This document shows, piece after piece, positions 38,850-47,567 of a stretch of 64,000 bases of DNA. The notes beneath the pieces are model-generated. The model was not told where the DNA came from. It worked only from the letters and a program-made list of their open reading frames with translations, and did not search any database. Source of the stretch: Serratia grimesii NBRC 13537 (GTDB lineage: Bacteria; Pseudomonadota; Gammaproteobacteria; Enterobacterales; Enterobacteriaceae). The stretch spans positions 186,001 through 250,000 of the forward strand of contig NZ_BCTT01000014.1 in NCBI RefSeq assembly GCF_001590905.1, read 5' to 3'. The position numbers were made by a program, and so were the translations under genes. How positions within the stretch are numbered: the stretch's first letter is position 1; every line of letters begins with the position of its first letter.

Positions 38850-40841
38850 TCAGAATCGCGCACTGACACCGACGTTATACATAAACTGTTCGCCACTACT
38901 CAGCCCACCGGTCTGCGAAACGGTGGCGAACGCCGCGACTTGATCGGTCAGTGGCATATTCGCCCCCACCGTCACATCCACCCAATTTTTATCCTGGTTG
39001 GCACTGTCGCGGGTAAATGAAGTCTGCGTGGATTTTAGTCCACCGCCAGCCCGATAAACATCATCACCAAACTGATGTTGGTAACTCACTTCCGCATATG
39101 GGTTAAACAGGCCAAATTTGGTGTCCAGTCGCCAACCCAATGCGCCGATCTGCGAATGGTAAGTTTGGTCATTAAATCTCATCGCCGTGCTGTCGCTGCC
39201 GTCCTCGCTATAGCCGGAGACATTACTGTAATCCCAGGCAAACTGCGCCATCGGTCCCGTAGTCAGGTAAGAGGTGATTGGGAAGTCGTAACCGGTAGTC
39301 ACACGAGCTCCCCACTGTTTACCGTCTGTGCTGCCGGTTTCAGTACGGGTCAGCGATCCAAGCTGCATACTACGGCGAATATCATCGTAATCCATCGTCG
39401 CATAGTGCAAATCAGCATTCACCCAACCGTGCTCAAACACGCTGAGAGAAGTAAAAGCAGAAAACAGCAGACCACGCGCTTTGTATTCATAGCGACTGGA
39501 TGGTTGTTGATCATCATTGGAGCCAGAGATCAATGCACCGATCAGCCAGGCATCCGTCAGTTGGTAATCCACCCCGATCGTCAAATTATGGGTAGTGGCG
39601 TTGCCATCACCTGCCGCAAGATTGGAAGAGTAATCATAGTGTTGTCCGGCATAACCACCGAACACGCCCAAAGCCCCTTGCGGGTTATTATCGTTACTGC
39701 GCAACTGCTGGAAACGGCTGTCGAGGGTAGCGCGGCTGTCACGCGCCATGGCCGCTGTCGCCTGATTCAGCGCCACAACCTGCGCCGGGCCGTCCAGCAC
39801 TGCCTGAATGTAATCGGCGATCAGTTGATGTGCCTGCGGGCTGGGGTGGAAATGGTCAGCGAACAAGTAGGACTGGCTACTGTCGAAACCAGGCATTGTC
39901 GAACTGCACACCGCAGAAGAGACACCCGGCGGGCAGGCCATGCCTGCGGTATTGGTGAAACCAAACTGCGCTGGGTTGGCAATCGCCTCACTAAACAGTT
40001 TATTCACGTCGACCCGAACGATATTACCGCTGCCCTGCGCCAGCAGACGATCTTCGCTCTGGTTATAAAAATCGGTAAGTTGCCCAGCCTGGGCACTCAG
40101 GCTGTCAAAAGCGGCAATCAACTGCGCGGCAATGGCCTGCTGTACCTGCGGGATTGCGCTGCCTTGTGCCGCTGCGGCAGTCAGGGCTTGGTGAATGGCC
40201 TGAGTCCGCGAGGCATTATCTGGCGTGGCCAATGAATTGAGCGTGGCATAAGCAGCCTGTACCGCAGCGTTTTGCACTGGGGTCAGCGCCTGCTGGATAA
40301 TCAGCTCCATCAACTGCGGCGTAGAGCCAATATTCGGCACCGTCGGTACGATCACCGTGCCGGCGCCGGCATTCAACAGCGAGTGAACCTGCGCAGCCGC
40401 CGCAGCAGCACTGTTATAGGCTACCCCCGTCGCGGTTGTCGGGTTTAACGCCGCCGCCGCCAGATCGTTGCCGCCAATCCAGTGAATATACAGACCATCA
40501 CCATCAGCCCGGCCATTGACCCGGTTGAGGTAGCTCTGTACCTGATCCTGAGTATTGTCTGCCGGATTGAGTGCCGGTACCGCGACACCACCACCCGCAG
40601 CGTAGTTATAACCGCCATCGTCTGAGGCCACTAACGCAGCACCAATTCGCTGTGCCAGCACTTCGTCATATAACTGATGCTTATTACTGTCGTAGGTAAA
40701 ACGGCCATTGTTACCCGTGTCGCTCAGGCTGTCGCCAAAAACATAGAGCTGGTCATAGGCCTGCGCCGGGGTCGTCATACTGCATAATATCGCCACTGCA
40801 AGCACCGCTGGACGGGGCATGCACATTATTTTTAGAGGCAT
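38850..40841 (-). CDS. GDSL-family autotransporter esterase/lipase
   Basis: This 663-residue outer-membrane protein has a signal peptide at about 1-28 (ends TTPAQA). A GDSL hydrolase passenger follows, with catalytic Ser38 in YVFGDSLSDTGNNG, block III IHWIGGNDLAAAAL and the Asp/His pair in FADHFHPSPQAH. The C-terminal autotransporter barrel (about 390-663) ends in the aromatic MYNVGVSARF. It resembles EstA of Pseudomonas and the S. liquefaciens esterase; such proteins hydrolyse short to medium acyl esters at the cell surface. The ATG at 40841 follows AGGAG; an 8-residue extension is rejected. The alanine-rich passenger insert (AAAAAAQVH and QAALTAAAAQG-like runs) is usual. A gene name such as estA is plausible but unproven. 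Confidence 0.9.
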   Translation of the reverse strand: MPLKIMCMPRPAVLAVAILCSMTTPAQAYDQLYVFGDSLSDTGNNGRFTYDSNKHQLYDEVLAQRIGAALVASDDGGYNYAAGGGVAVPALNPADNTQDQVQSYLNRVNGRADGDGLYIHWIGGNDLAAAALNPTTATGVAYNSAAAAAAQVHSLLNAGAGTVIVPTVPNIGSTPQLMELIIQQALTPVQNAAVQAAYATLNSLATPDNASRTQAIHQALTAAAAQGSAIPQVQQAIAAQLIAAFDSLSAQAGQLTDFYNQSEDRLLAQGSGNIVRVDVNKLFSEAIANPAQFGFTNTAGMACPPGVSSAVCSSTMPGFDSSQSYLFADHFHPSPQAHQLIADYIQAVLDGPAQVVALNQATAAMARDSRATLDSRFQQLRSNDNNPQGALGVFGGYAGQHYDYSSNLAAGDGNATTHNLTIGVDYQLTDAWLIGALISGSNDDQQPSSRYEYKARGLLFSAFTSLSVFEHGWVNADLHYATMDYDDIRRSMQLGSLTRTETGSTDGKQWGARVTTGYDFPITSYLTTGPMAQFAWDYSNVSGYSEDGSDSTAMRFNDQTYHSQIGALGWRLDTKFGLFNPYAEVSYQHQFGDDVYRAGGGLKSTQTSFTRDSANQDKNWVDVTVGANMPLTDQVAAFATVSQTGGLSSGEQFMYNVGVSARF

Positions 40842-41038
40842 GAATAGACTCCTGAGAGCCAGCAAATGAAGGAAAATACGTTTTTATCATTGGCCTTTTT
40901 AATTGCCGGCCATTTAGTAAATATTGCTGGCTTTTTCGTCACGTCAAGCCGACTGATGATAAAACAATCATGGGCTTGCCAAGTTCACCACTTCGGGCGA
41001 TGATTACTGTAGATAAATACAGCATAAGGACAGTCAGT

Positions 41039-41605
41039 ATGGCCAGCGAACGTTGCGGTTGGGTGACGGCAGATCCGTTATACCTCGAGTATCACGACAA
41101 GGAATGGGGCGCACCAACCACCGATGCGCATGAACTGTTTGAAATGCTGTGCCTGGAAGGGCAACAGGCTGGCCTGTCCTGGATCACCGTGCTTAAAAAA
41201 CGTGAGAATTACCGGCGGGCTTTCCACAATTTTGATCCGCAGCGGATAGCCGCCATGGACGAACAAGAAGTGGAAGCGCTGATGCAAAACAGCGGTATTA
41301 TCCGCCACCGAGGTAAGCTCGAAGCCATCATCGCTAACGCCCGGGCCTACCTGGCAATGGAAGCGGCCGGTGAGGATTTTGTCACCTTTATCTGGGCATT
41401 TGTCGACGGCGAACCCCTGCTCAATAGCTGGCAAGAACTGGCCCAAGTGCCGGCGAAAACCGACCGGTCAGACGCCTTGTCCAAGGCGCTGAAAAAACGT
41501 GGCTTCAAATTTATCGGCTCCACCACCTGCTACGCCTTTATGCAAGCCAGCGGGCTGGTGAACGATCACCTGACAGGATGCCTCTGCTACCCAAAGCCGC
41601 AGTGA
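41039..41605 (+). CDS. tag: DNA-3-methyladenine glycosylase I
   Basis: Tag removes 3-methyladenine from alkylated DNA, starting base excision repair. The 188-residue protein shows ERCGWVTADPLYLEYHDKEW with the zinc-binding Cys and His, LEGQQAGLSWITVLKKRENY, NSGIIRHRGKLEAIIANA, and the C-terminal zinc ligands in GLVNDHLTGCLCY. The ATG at 41039 follows AAGGAC; a 23-residue upstream extension is unsupported. It overlaps yiaC by 4 bases as a two-gene unit. Confidence 0.97.
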   Translation: MASERCGWVTADPLYLEYHDKEWGAPTTDAHELFEMLCLEGQQAGLSWITVLKKRENYRRAFHNFDPQRIAAMDEQEVEALMQNSGIIRHRGKLEAIIANARAYLAMEAAGEDFVTFIWAFVDGEPLLNSWQELAQVPAKTDRSDALSKALKKRGFKFIGSTTCYAFMQASGLVNDHLTGCLCYPKPQ

Positions 41606-42036
41606 TCCACCCTTGCCGTCCGGCCGATCTCGAACGGCTTATGGCCCTGTGGCTACCCAGCACTATCGCCGCCCATCCGTTCGTAAAAGAAAGCTATTGG
41701 CGGGAAAGCGAAACACTGGTGCGAGAAAACTATCTGCCACGAGCACATAGCTGGGCATATTGGCATGCGGGAGAGATCGCCGGGTTTATCAGTGTGCTGG
41801 ATCAACGCTTCATTGGGGCGTTATTTGTTGAGCAAGCATTTCACGGCCATGGCGTCGCTCAGGCACTCATGGCGCACGTACAACAGCGCTATCCCCAGCT
41901 AAGCCTGGAAGTGTATCAGCAAAATCTGCGCGCCTGCGCGTTCTACCACAAGCAAGGTTTCCAGGTCACACAACGCCTGTTTAATGAAGAAACTCAAGCC
42001 TATACGTTGATCATGAACTGGGCATCCACAGTTTAA
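41602..42036 (+). CDS. yiaC: GNAT acetyltransferase YiaC
   Basis: This 144-residue GNAT-fold protein resembles E. coli YiaC, reported as a lysine acetyltransferase. Shared features are the N-terminal LERLMALWLPSTIAAHPFVKESYWRE, GFISVLDQRFIGALFV, the acetyl-CoA loop HGHGVAQALMAHVQ, and LEVYQQNLRACAFYHKQGFQV. I place the start at the GTG at 41602, overlapping the tag stop (GTGA), because VIHPCRPADLERL aligns with the E. coli start; a start 8 residues earlier is possible. Targets are unknown here. Confidence 0.85.
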   Translation: MIHPCRPADLERLMALWLPSTIAAHPFVKESYWRESETLVRENYLPRAHSWAYWHAGEIAGFISVLDQRFIGALFVEQAFHGHGVAQALMAHVQQRYPQLSLEVYQQNLRACAFYHKQGFQVTQRLFNEETQAYTLIMNWASTV

Positions 42037-42304
42037 ATTTTGTCACTTTTGGCTAAAAATGGCGCACTCCGCACCGAAGTGCGCTCAATTCAGAATCCGC
42101 TGCATGGTATTCCCCTGCTTTTTCCCGGATAACTGGCGCAGCCCGCTTGCTACTTATAATTTGTCACGTTTTTTTCCGGAACTGCTGGAGAGGATACGCG
42201 TCATAGTAGCGCCGCAGCTCGGTATACCGGGTTGCCAACGGCTTTTTTAGCGTCCCCCAGATTGGACTGACGCACACAGATTCTGATGCCAAAAAGGAAA
42301 AAAT

Positions 42305-42967
42305 ATGAATAAACGCATTGCGATTATTGCCGGCGCGGTGAGCATTGCGCTCACGCTGTCAGCCTGTACCACTAACCCGTACACCGGGGAATCTGAAGCC
42401 GGTAAATCCGGTATTGGCGCAGGGATCGGCGCGGCATTGGGCGCAGGCGTAGGCATGCTGTCCTCGTCGAAGAAAGATCGCGGCAAAGGTGCATTGATCG
42501 GCGCTGCGGCCGGTGCAGCATTGGGTGGCGGCGCAGGTTATTACATGGACGTGCAGGAAGCCAAACTGCGCGACAAAATGAAAGGCACCGGCGTTAGCGT
42601 TACCCGTCAGGGCGACAATATCGTGCTGAACATGCCGAACAATGTCACCTTCGACAGCAGCAGTGCCACCTTGAAACCGGCGGGCGCCAACACCCTGACC
42701 GGCGTGGCCATGGTGTTGAAGGAATACCCGAAAACGGCAGTTAACATCATCGGTTATACCGACAGCACCGGCTCCCGCGCCCTGAATATGACCCTGTCGC
42801 AACAACGTGCAGACGGCGTTGGTAGTGCGCTGATCACTCAGGGTGTGGCGGCAAACCGTATCCGTACTTCAGGTGCCGGTCCGGACAACCCGATCGCCTC
42901 CAACAGCACAGCAGAAGGCAAGGCGCAAAACCGCCGCGTTGAAATCACGCTCAGCCCACTGCAGTAA
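42305..42967 (+). CDS. yiaD: OmpA-family lipoprotein YiaD
   Basis: This 220-residue outer-membrane lipoprotein has a signal with lipobox TLSAC (Cys near 21), a glycine-zipper region (GIGAGIGAALGAGVGML, GALIGAAAGAALGGGAGYYM), and an OmpA-like peptidoglycan-binding domain. The latter contains NVTFDSSSATLKPAG, IIGYTDSTGSRALNMTLSQQRA and AEGKAQNRRVEITL. It matches E. coli YiaD, a multicopy suppressor of bamB defects. The 268-base gap before it holds no gene. In E. coli bisC lies between yiaC and yiaD; it is absent here. Confidence 0.95.
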   Translation: MNKRIAIIAGAVSIALTLSACTTNPYTGESEAGKSGIGAGIGAALGAGVGMLSSSKKDRGKGALIGAAAGAALGGGAGYYMDVQEAKLRDKMKGTGVSVTRQGDNIVLNMPNNVTFDSSSATLKPAGANTLTGVAMVLKEYPKTAVNIIGYTDSTGSRALNMTLSQQRADGVGSALITQGVAANRIRTSGAGPDNPIASNSTAEGKAQNRRVEITLSPLQ

Positions 42968-42972
42968 TCTCG

Positions 42973-43000
42973 TGCGGGGTGTTATGCCCCGCCGTTTCTT
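42973..43000 (+). terminator. yiaD terminator
   Basis: GCGGGG and CCCCGC pair around TGTTATG, followed by CGTTTCTT, 6 bases after the yiaD stop. Confidence 0.7.
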
Positions 43001-43095
43001 ATCCCCCGCAATCCTGACTGTCTCCCATTGAACATTCCCGGCTCCGTATCGGGTGTGTTAGTCTCCTTGGCAATTAACCACAGGGGAGATCGGCT

Positions 43096-44130
43096 GTGAG
43101 CAGTGTTAAGGCAATACGCGCCTCGGGGCGAGCCACCATTAGCGATGTGGCGAAAACCGCCAAGACAGGTAAAACCAGCGTGTCGCGCTATCTCAATGGT
43201 GAGCAGCACCTGCTTTCTGACGATCTCAAACAGCGTATTGAACAAGCAATCCACCAGCTCGACTATCGACCAAGCCAGATGGCACGCAGCCTGAAGGGCG
43301 GTCAAACCCGGCTGATTGGACTCATCATTGCTGATATCACCAATCCTTATTCGGTAGACGTGATGCGAGGCATCGAAGCGGCCTGCCGCCAGCACGGTTT
43401 TACCCTGTTAGTGTGTAACACCAACAATGAGGTCAATCAGGAACAGCACTACCTGCAACTGCTCAGCAGCTACCGGGTGGAGGGCATTGTGGTGAATGCC
43501 GTCGGCATGCGCGAAGAGGCCCTGTCGACACTGCAACAATCCATGCTGCCTATGGTGCTGATCGACCGCAAAATTCATGACTTCGCCTGTGACGTCGTAG
43601 GCCTCAATAACCACGAAGCGGCAACGATCGCCACGGAGCACCTTCTACAACAAGGGTTCGAAGCCATCCTGTTCCTCAGCGAACCGATCGGCACGGTGAA
43701 CACCCGGCTGGAGCGGCTGCACGCTTTTAATCAAACCATGGCACAACATGCCGGATTATTGGCTGAACAGGCTGAAACGCCGCTTAACGACCTGAAGCAA
43801 CTGGAAGACGTGCTCAGCAATTTTAATACTCGCCATCGCGGCATGCGCAAAGCGGTGATCTCCGCCAACGGCGCCCTGACCCTGCAGGTGGCACGTGCTA
43901 TGCGTCGCCTGGGTATCCAGTGGGGTAGCGATATCGGCCTGTTGGGCTTTGACGAGTTGGAATGGGCCGAGTTGGCCGGTGTCGGCATCACCACCCTGAA
44001 ACAACCCACCTATCAAATGGGCCATGCTGCGCTGGAACAACTGGTGCAACGCATTCAAGGCCTGGATACGCCAATCAGCGAACAAATGTTCCCCGGTGAG
44101 CTGATCGTACGCGGTTCCACCACCCGATAA
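43096..44130 (+). CDS. ptxS: LacI-family regulator, PtxS-like
   Basis: This 344-residue LacI/GalR repressor has a helix-turn-helix at about 13-33 (ATISDVAKTAKTGKTSVSRYL), a hinge (RPSQMARSLKGGQTRLIGL) and a periplasmic-binding-protein-like effector domain. It belongs with the KdgR/PtxS group. Its neighbours kguE, kguK and kguT are those controlled by PtxS in Pseudomonas, where 2-ketogluconate is the inducer. The GTG start at 43096 follows GGGGAG. A near-palindrome resembling the PtxS operator lies 120 bases downstream of its stop, before kguE. Family assignment is strong; the symbol rests on context. Confidence 0.8.
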   Translation: MSSVKAIRASGRATISDVAKTAKTGKTSVSRYLNGEQHLLSDDLKQRIEQAIHQLDYRPSQMARSLKGGQTRLIGLIIADITNPYSVDVMRGIEAACRQHGFTLLVCNTNNEVNQEQHYLQLLSSYRVEGIVVNAVGMREEALSTLQQSMLPMVLIDRKIHDFACDVVGLNNHEAATIATEHLLQQGFEAILFLSEPIGTVNTRLERLHAFNQTMAQHAGLLAEQAETPLNDLKQLEDVLSNFNTRHRGMRKAVISANGALTLQVARAMRRLGIQWGSDIGLLGFDELEWAELAGVGITTLKQPTYQMGHAALEQLVQRIQGLDTPISEQMFPGELIVRGSTTR

Positions 44131-44210
44131 TCTCCCTTCTTTCCCGCAGGGGGGCACAGCCCATGGCGGCCCCCTGCACAGCTCGACTCAGACTATTTTT
44201 TACTCAGGTT

Positions 44211-44226
44211 CGTGATTGCGATCATA
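44211..44226. promoter_or_regulatory. Possible CRP site upstream of kguE
   Basis: CGTGA-TTGCGA-TCATA matches the CRP halves at 7 of 10 positions and lies 24 bases upstream of the PtxS-like operator. Plausible, since sugar-acid operons are often catabolite controlled. Confidence 0.4.
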
Positions 44227-44249
44227 TTTTTACACTCTGTCGCTTTCGC

Positions 44250-44265
44250 ATGGAACCGGTACCAT
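44250..44265. promoter_or_regulatory. PtxS-like operator before kguE
   Basis: ATGGAACCGGTACCAT is a palindrome apart from one central mismatch pair. Its inner 14 bases match the Pseudomonas PtxS operator TGAAACCGGTTTCA at 11 positions. It lies about 55 bases upstream of the kguE start, where a repressor would block transcription. Confidence 0.65.
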
Positions 44266-44317
44266 TTAACGTGTGGTTAACAGTATCGGTGGGACTAACA
44301 CCACCTCAGGAGCAAAA

Positions 44318-45070
44318 ATGACCAGAGAAATTATCATAGTGACCGGCGCCTACGGCACCGATACCGTTCAGCAGCTCGGTGGCCAGGCCGCTTTACTGCC
44401 GATCATCGCCGGTGCAGGTGCCGACGGCGTAGAAATTCGCCGCGAACTGTTTTCTGCTCAGGATCTACAGGCCCTGCCGGCTCTGGCTCAGGCCATTGGA
44501 CAACAGCAACTGTTTGCCGTTTACTCCGCACCTGAAGCCCTGTTTACCCCACAGCACACTCTGAACCCAAACCTGGCGGCTCTGCTGGCGGAAGCCCAGA
44601 CGTTGAATGCGCGCCAGTTAAAATTATCCTTGGGTCATTACCAACCGGGCTTCGATTTTACCGAATTGAAAGTGGCACTGGAGCAGCATCCGGTCAGCCT
44701 GGTGGTGGAAAATGACCAGACCCCGGACTGCGGCATTCTGTCACTGCTGAATGCCTTTTTCCACGCTGCAGAAGATAACCGTCTGCCGGTCAGCATGACT
44801 TTCGATATGGCCAACTGGCACTGGGTGGGGCAAGACGCCTTCGCCGCCGCCGAACGTCTGGCTCGCCACGTTAGCTATGTCCACGTTAAAGCCGCAACCC
44901 ATGGTCTACGCGGTTGGCGCGCCGTAGCGCTGGACGACAGCGATGGCAGTTGGCGTGATCTGCTGACCCACTTACCACTGGATGTACCACGCGGCATTGA
45001 GTTCCCATTGCAAGGCGACAACCTGGAAGACGTCACCCGCTACTACGTTAACCTTCTGCGTGCGGAGTAA
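44318..45070 (+). CDS. kguE: Sugar phosphate isomerase/epimerase, KguE-like
   Basis: This 250-residue TIM-barrel protein of the xylose isomerase-like family has GAGADGVEIRRELF, LKLSLGHYQPGFDFTELK, VVENDQTPDCG (a metal-binding Glu), FDMANWHWVGQD and YVHVKAA. In Pseudomonas, kguE is the first gene of the 2-ketogluconate operon; its exact reaction is unsettled. The ATG at 44318 follows CAGGAG. A longer reading (15 residues) lacks a site. kguK follows after 5 bases. Symbol by context and fold. Confidence 0.78.
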   Translation: MTREIIIVTGAYGTDTVQQLGGQAALLPIIAGAGADGVEIRRELFSAQDLQALPALAQAIGQQQLFAVYSAPEALFTPQHTLNPNLAALLAEAQTLNARQLKLSLGHYQPGFDFTELKVALEQHPVSLVVENDQTPDCGILSLLNAFFHAAEDNRLPVSMTFDMANWHWVGQDAFAAAERLARHVSYVHVKAATHGLRGWRAVALDDSDGSWRDLLTHLPLDVPRGIEFPLQGDNLEDVTRYYVNLLRAE

Positions 45071-45075
45071 ACACC

Positions 45076-46035
45076 ATGACCATGCTAACAGCCACGCATA
45101 ACGGGCAATTGGATGTCGTCACGCTGGGTGAAGCCATGGCGATGTTCGTGGCAACACAAACCGGTGATCTGGCGGACGTGGAAACCTTCACCAAACGCAT
45201 TGCAGGGGCAGAGCTGAATGTGGCGATCGGCCTTGCACGTCTGGGGCTGAACGTTGGCTGGGTCAGCCGCGTCGGCAACGATACTTTTGGTCGTTTCACC
45301 CTGCAACAGCTGAAAAAAGAAGGCATTAACGCCCAGCAGGTTAGCGTAGACGGCAATTACCCGACCGGCTTTCAGATCAAATCTAAAACCACCGATGGTA
45401 CCGATCCCAGTGTGGAGTATTTCCGCAAAGGCTCGGCGGCCAGCCACCTGTCGGTCGACGATTTCAACCGCGAATACTTTGGTTCCGCTCGCCATCTGCA
45501 CCTGAGCGGCGTAGCGGCAGCCCTGTCCGGTCAGTCGCTGGCGCTGTGTCACCATGCCGCGCGGGAGATGCGTGCGATGGGCAAAACCATTTCGTTCGAC
45601 CCTAATTTACGTCCGGTGCTGTGGTCCAGCCAGCAAGTGATGATCGAGCAATTGAATAAATTGGCGCTTGCCGCCGACTGGGTGTTGCCGGGGCTGAAAG
45701 AAGGACAAATCCTCACAGGCCAATCAACCCCAGAAGGCATTGCCGATTTTTACCTGGAACGCGGCGTGCAGGCCGTGATCATCAAAACCGGCCCGGACGG
45801 CGCCTGGTTTAAAACCGCCGCCGGCGACCAGGCGGCTGTAGCTGCTATTAAAGTCGACAACGTGGTGGACACCGTGGGGGCAGGCGACGGTTTTGCCGTC
45901 GGCACCCTTAGCGCCCTGCTGGAAGGCAAAACGCTGAAACAGGCGGTTCAACGCGGTAACAAAATCGGCTCGCTGGCGATCCAGGCCATCGGTGACAGCG
46001 AAGGTTTGCCGACCCGCGCGGCACTGGCTGAATAA
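45076..46035 (+). CDS. kguK: PfkB-family sugar kinase, KguK-like (2-ketogluconokinase)
   Basis: This 319-residue ribokinase-family kinase has the N-terminal VVTLGEAMAMFVA and GAELNVAIGLARLGLNVGWVSRVG, and the C-terminal PfkB signature DTVGAGDGFAVG near residue 270 with the catalytic Asp. It resembles 2-keto-3-deoxygluconate kinases, and between kguE and kguT the expected substrate is 2-ketogluconate, phosphorylated at C6. The ATG follows GGAG. A KdgK role is an alternative that sequence alone cannot exclude. Confidence 0.8.
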   Translation: MTMLTATHNGQLDVVTLGEAMAMFVATQTGDLADVETFTKRIAGAELNVAIGLARLGLNVGWVSRVGNDTFGRFTLQQLKKEGINAQQVSVDGNYPTGFQIKSKTTDGTDPSVEYFRKGSAASHLSVDDFNREYFGSARHLHLSGVAAALSGQSLALCHHAAREMRAMGKTISFDPNLRPVLWSSQQVMIEQLNKLALAADWVLPGLKEGQILTGQSTPEGIADFYLERGVQAVIIKTGPDGAWFKTAAGDQAAVAAIKVDNVVDTVGAGDGFAVGTLSALLEGKTLKQAVQRGNKIGSLAIQAIGDSEGLPTRAALAE

Positions 46036-46132
46036 ATATAACAAACATAATCGGTTAACCGACTTCTCCACATGACGTGTACCTCTGGCCCTACAACCAG
46101 GACCCGTTGAGAGAACACTGAGGAATCTGAAC

Positions 46133-47401
46133 ATGAACAAAGCGACTATCGCGGCTAAACGCTGGTGGTACATCATGCCCATCGTGTTTATCACCTACAG
46201 CCTGGCCTATCTCGACCGCGCCAACTTCAGCTTTGCTTCGGCCGCCGGCATTAATGACGATCTGGGCATCACCAAAGGCATGTCATCGCTGCTGGGCGCG
46301 CTGTTTTTCCTCGGCTATTTCTTTTTCCAGATCCCCGGCGCTATCTATGCCGAACGCCGCAGCGTTAAAAAACTGATTTTCTGGTGCCTGATCCTGTGGG
46401 GAGCCTGTGCCTCGCTGACCGGCATGGTCAGTAATATCCCCATGCTGGCCGCTATCCGCTTTATCCTCGGCGTGGTGGAAGCCGCGGTCATGCCGGCAAT
46501 GCTGATTTACATCAGCAACTGGTTCACCAAATCAGAACGCTCACGCGCCAATACCTTTTTGATCCTCGGCAACCCGGTAACGGTGCTGTGGATGTCGGTG
46601 GTTTCCGGCTACCTGATCCACGCCTACGGCTGGCGTGAAATGTTTATCTTTGAAGGCATTCCGGCGGTGATCTGGGCCTTCTGCTGGTGGGTGCTGGCCA
46701 AAGACAAACCCGCGCAGGCCAAATGGCTGAGCGACAATGAAAAGCAGGCGTTGCAGCAGCAGCTGGAAGAAGAACAAAAAGGCATTAAAGCGGTGCGTAA
46801 CTACGGTGAAGCCTTCCGCTCACGCAACGTTATTCTGCTGTGCGCACAGTATTTTGCCTGGAGTATTGGTGTGTACGGTTTCGTGCTGTGGTTGCCTTCC
46901 ATCCTGCGCAGCGGCATGCAGATGGGTATGGTGGAAGCCGGCTGGCTGTCGGCGGTGCCTTATCTGGCGGCGACTATCGCCATGATCCTAGTGTCCTGGG
47001 CTTCCGATAAAATGCAAAATCGTAAGCTGTTCGTCTGGCCACTGTTGCTGATTGGCGCGCTGGCTTTCTTCGGCTCTTACGCCGTCGGCGCCAACCATTT
47101 CTGGGTCTCTTACACTCTGTTGGTGATTGCCGGTGCCGCCATGTATGCCCCTTATGGGCCTTTCTTCGCCATCATTCCTGAAATGCTGCCGAAAAACGTC
47201 GCCGGTGGCGCTATGGCACTGATCAACAGCATGGGTGCGCTGGGCTCCTTCTTCGGCTCGTGGTTTGTCGGTTACCTGAACGGCGCTACCGGTAGCCCGG
47301 CAGCTTCTTATATGTTTATGGCCATTGCCCTGCTGGCAGCGGTTGTGCTGACGCTGGTAGTCAAGCCCGCTCGCAACGAGGCCCAACCACAGCTGGCTTA
47401 G
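46133..47401 (+). CDS. kguT: MFS transporter, KguT-like (2-ketogluconate uptake)
   Basis: This 422-residue twelve-helix carrier of the ACS family begins WWYIMPIVFITYSLAYLDRANFSFA. It has a long cytoplasmic loop near 195-220 (LEEEQKGIKAV) and AGAAMYAPYGPFFAIIPEMLP in the C-terminal half. In Pseudomonas the third kgu gene is the 2-ketogluconate transporter KguT, and the position here fits. The ATG has GAGGA upstream. The 97-base gap after kguK contains a perfect 12-base palindrome TCGGTTAACCGA (46051-46062). A 166-base gap with an ERIC element follows before ghrB. Confidence 0.8.
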   Translation: MNKATIAAKRWWYIMPIVFITYSLAYLDRANFSFASAAGINDDLGITKGMSSLLGALFFLGYFFFQIPGAIYAERRSVKKLIFWCLILWGACASLTGMVSNIPMLAAIRFILGVVEAAVMPAMLIYISNWFTKSERSRANTFLILGNPVTVLWMSVVSGYLIHAYGWREMFIFEGIPAVIWAFCWWVLAKDKPAQAKWLSDNEKQALQQQLEEEQKGIKAVRNYGEAFRSRNVILLCAQYFAWSIGVYGFVLWLPSILRSGMQMGMVEAGWLSAVPYLAATIAMILVSWASDKMQNRKLFVWPLLLIGALAFFGSYAVGANHFWVSYTLLVIAGAAMYAPYGPFFAIIPEMLPKNVAGGAMALINSMGALGSFFGSWFVGYLNGATGSPAASYMFMAIALLAAVVLTLVVKPARNEAQPQLA

Positions 47402-47430
47402 TCTCGTTATAATTTATTTTTTGTTGAATA

Positions 47431-47553
47431 TACCCAATAGATTTCAGGCTGCAGCTAGGCGACAAACGAACTTCCCCCAGGCGCTTACTTAAGTAAGTAA
47501 CTGGGGGAAGTTCGAGCAGTTAACAACGCTGCAGTCTGAAAGACGAAGGGTAT
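47431..47553. repeat. ERIC element, copy 3 (well preserved)
   Basis: TACCC and GGGTA ends, CTGCAG arms, and the core CTTCCCCCAGGCGCTTACTT facing AAGTAAGTAACTGGGGGAAG. These halves match the ERIC1R and ERIC2 consensus priming sites closely. It occupies the gap between kguT and ghrB, ending 15 bases before the ghrB start. Confidence 0.9.
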
Positions 47554-47567
47554 TGCTGGAGTTCGTG

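Noticed and set aside
39075-40235. 386-codon plus-strand ORF opposite the esterase gene
   Set aside because: It is fully antisense to a clear autotransporter gene and resembles no protein family.
45076-46035. Naming the kinase KdgK
   Set aside because: The family resemblance is real, but the kguE/kguT/PtxS-like context fits 2-ketogluconate better; kept as an alternative.
46051-46062. TCGGTTAACCGA as a second PtxS operator
   Set aside because: It is a perfect palindrome but does not match the ACCGGT-centred motif; 12-base palindromes arise by chance in such sequence.
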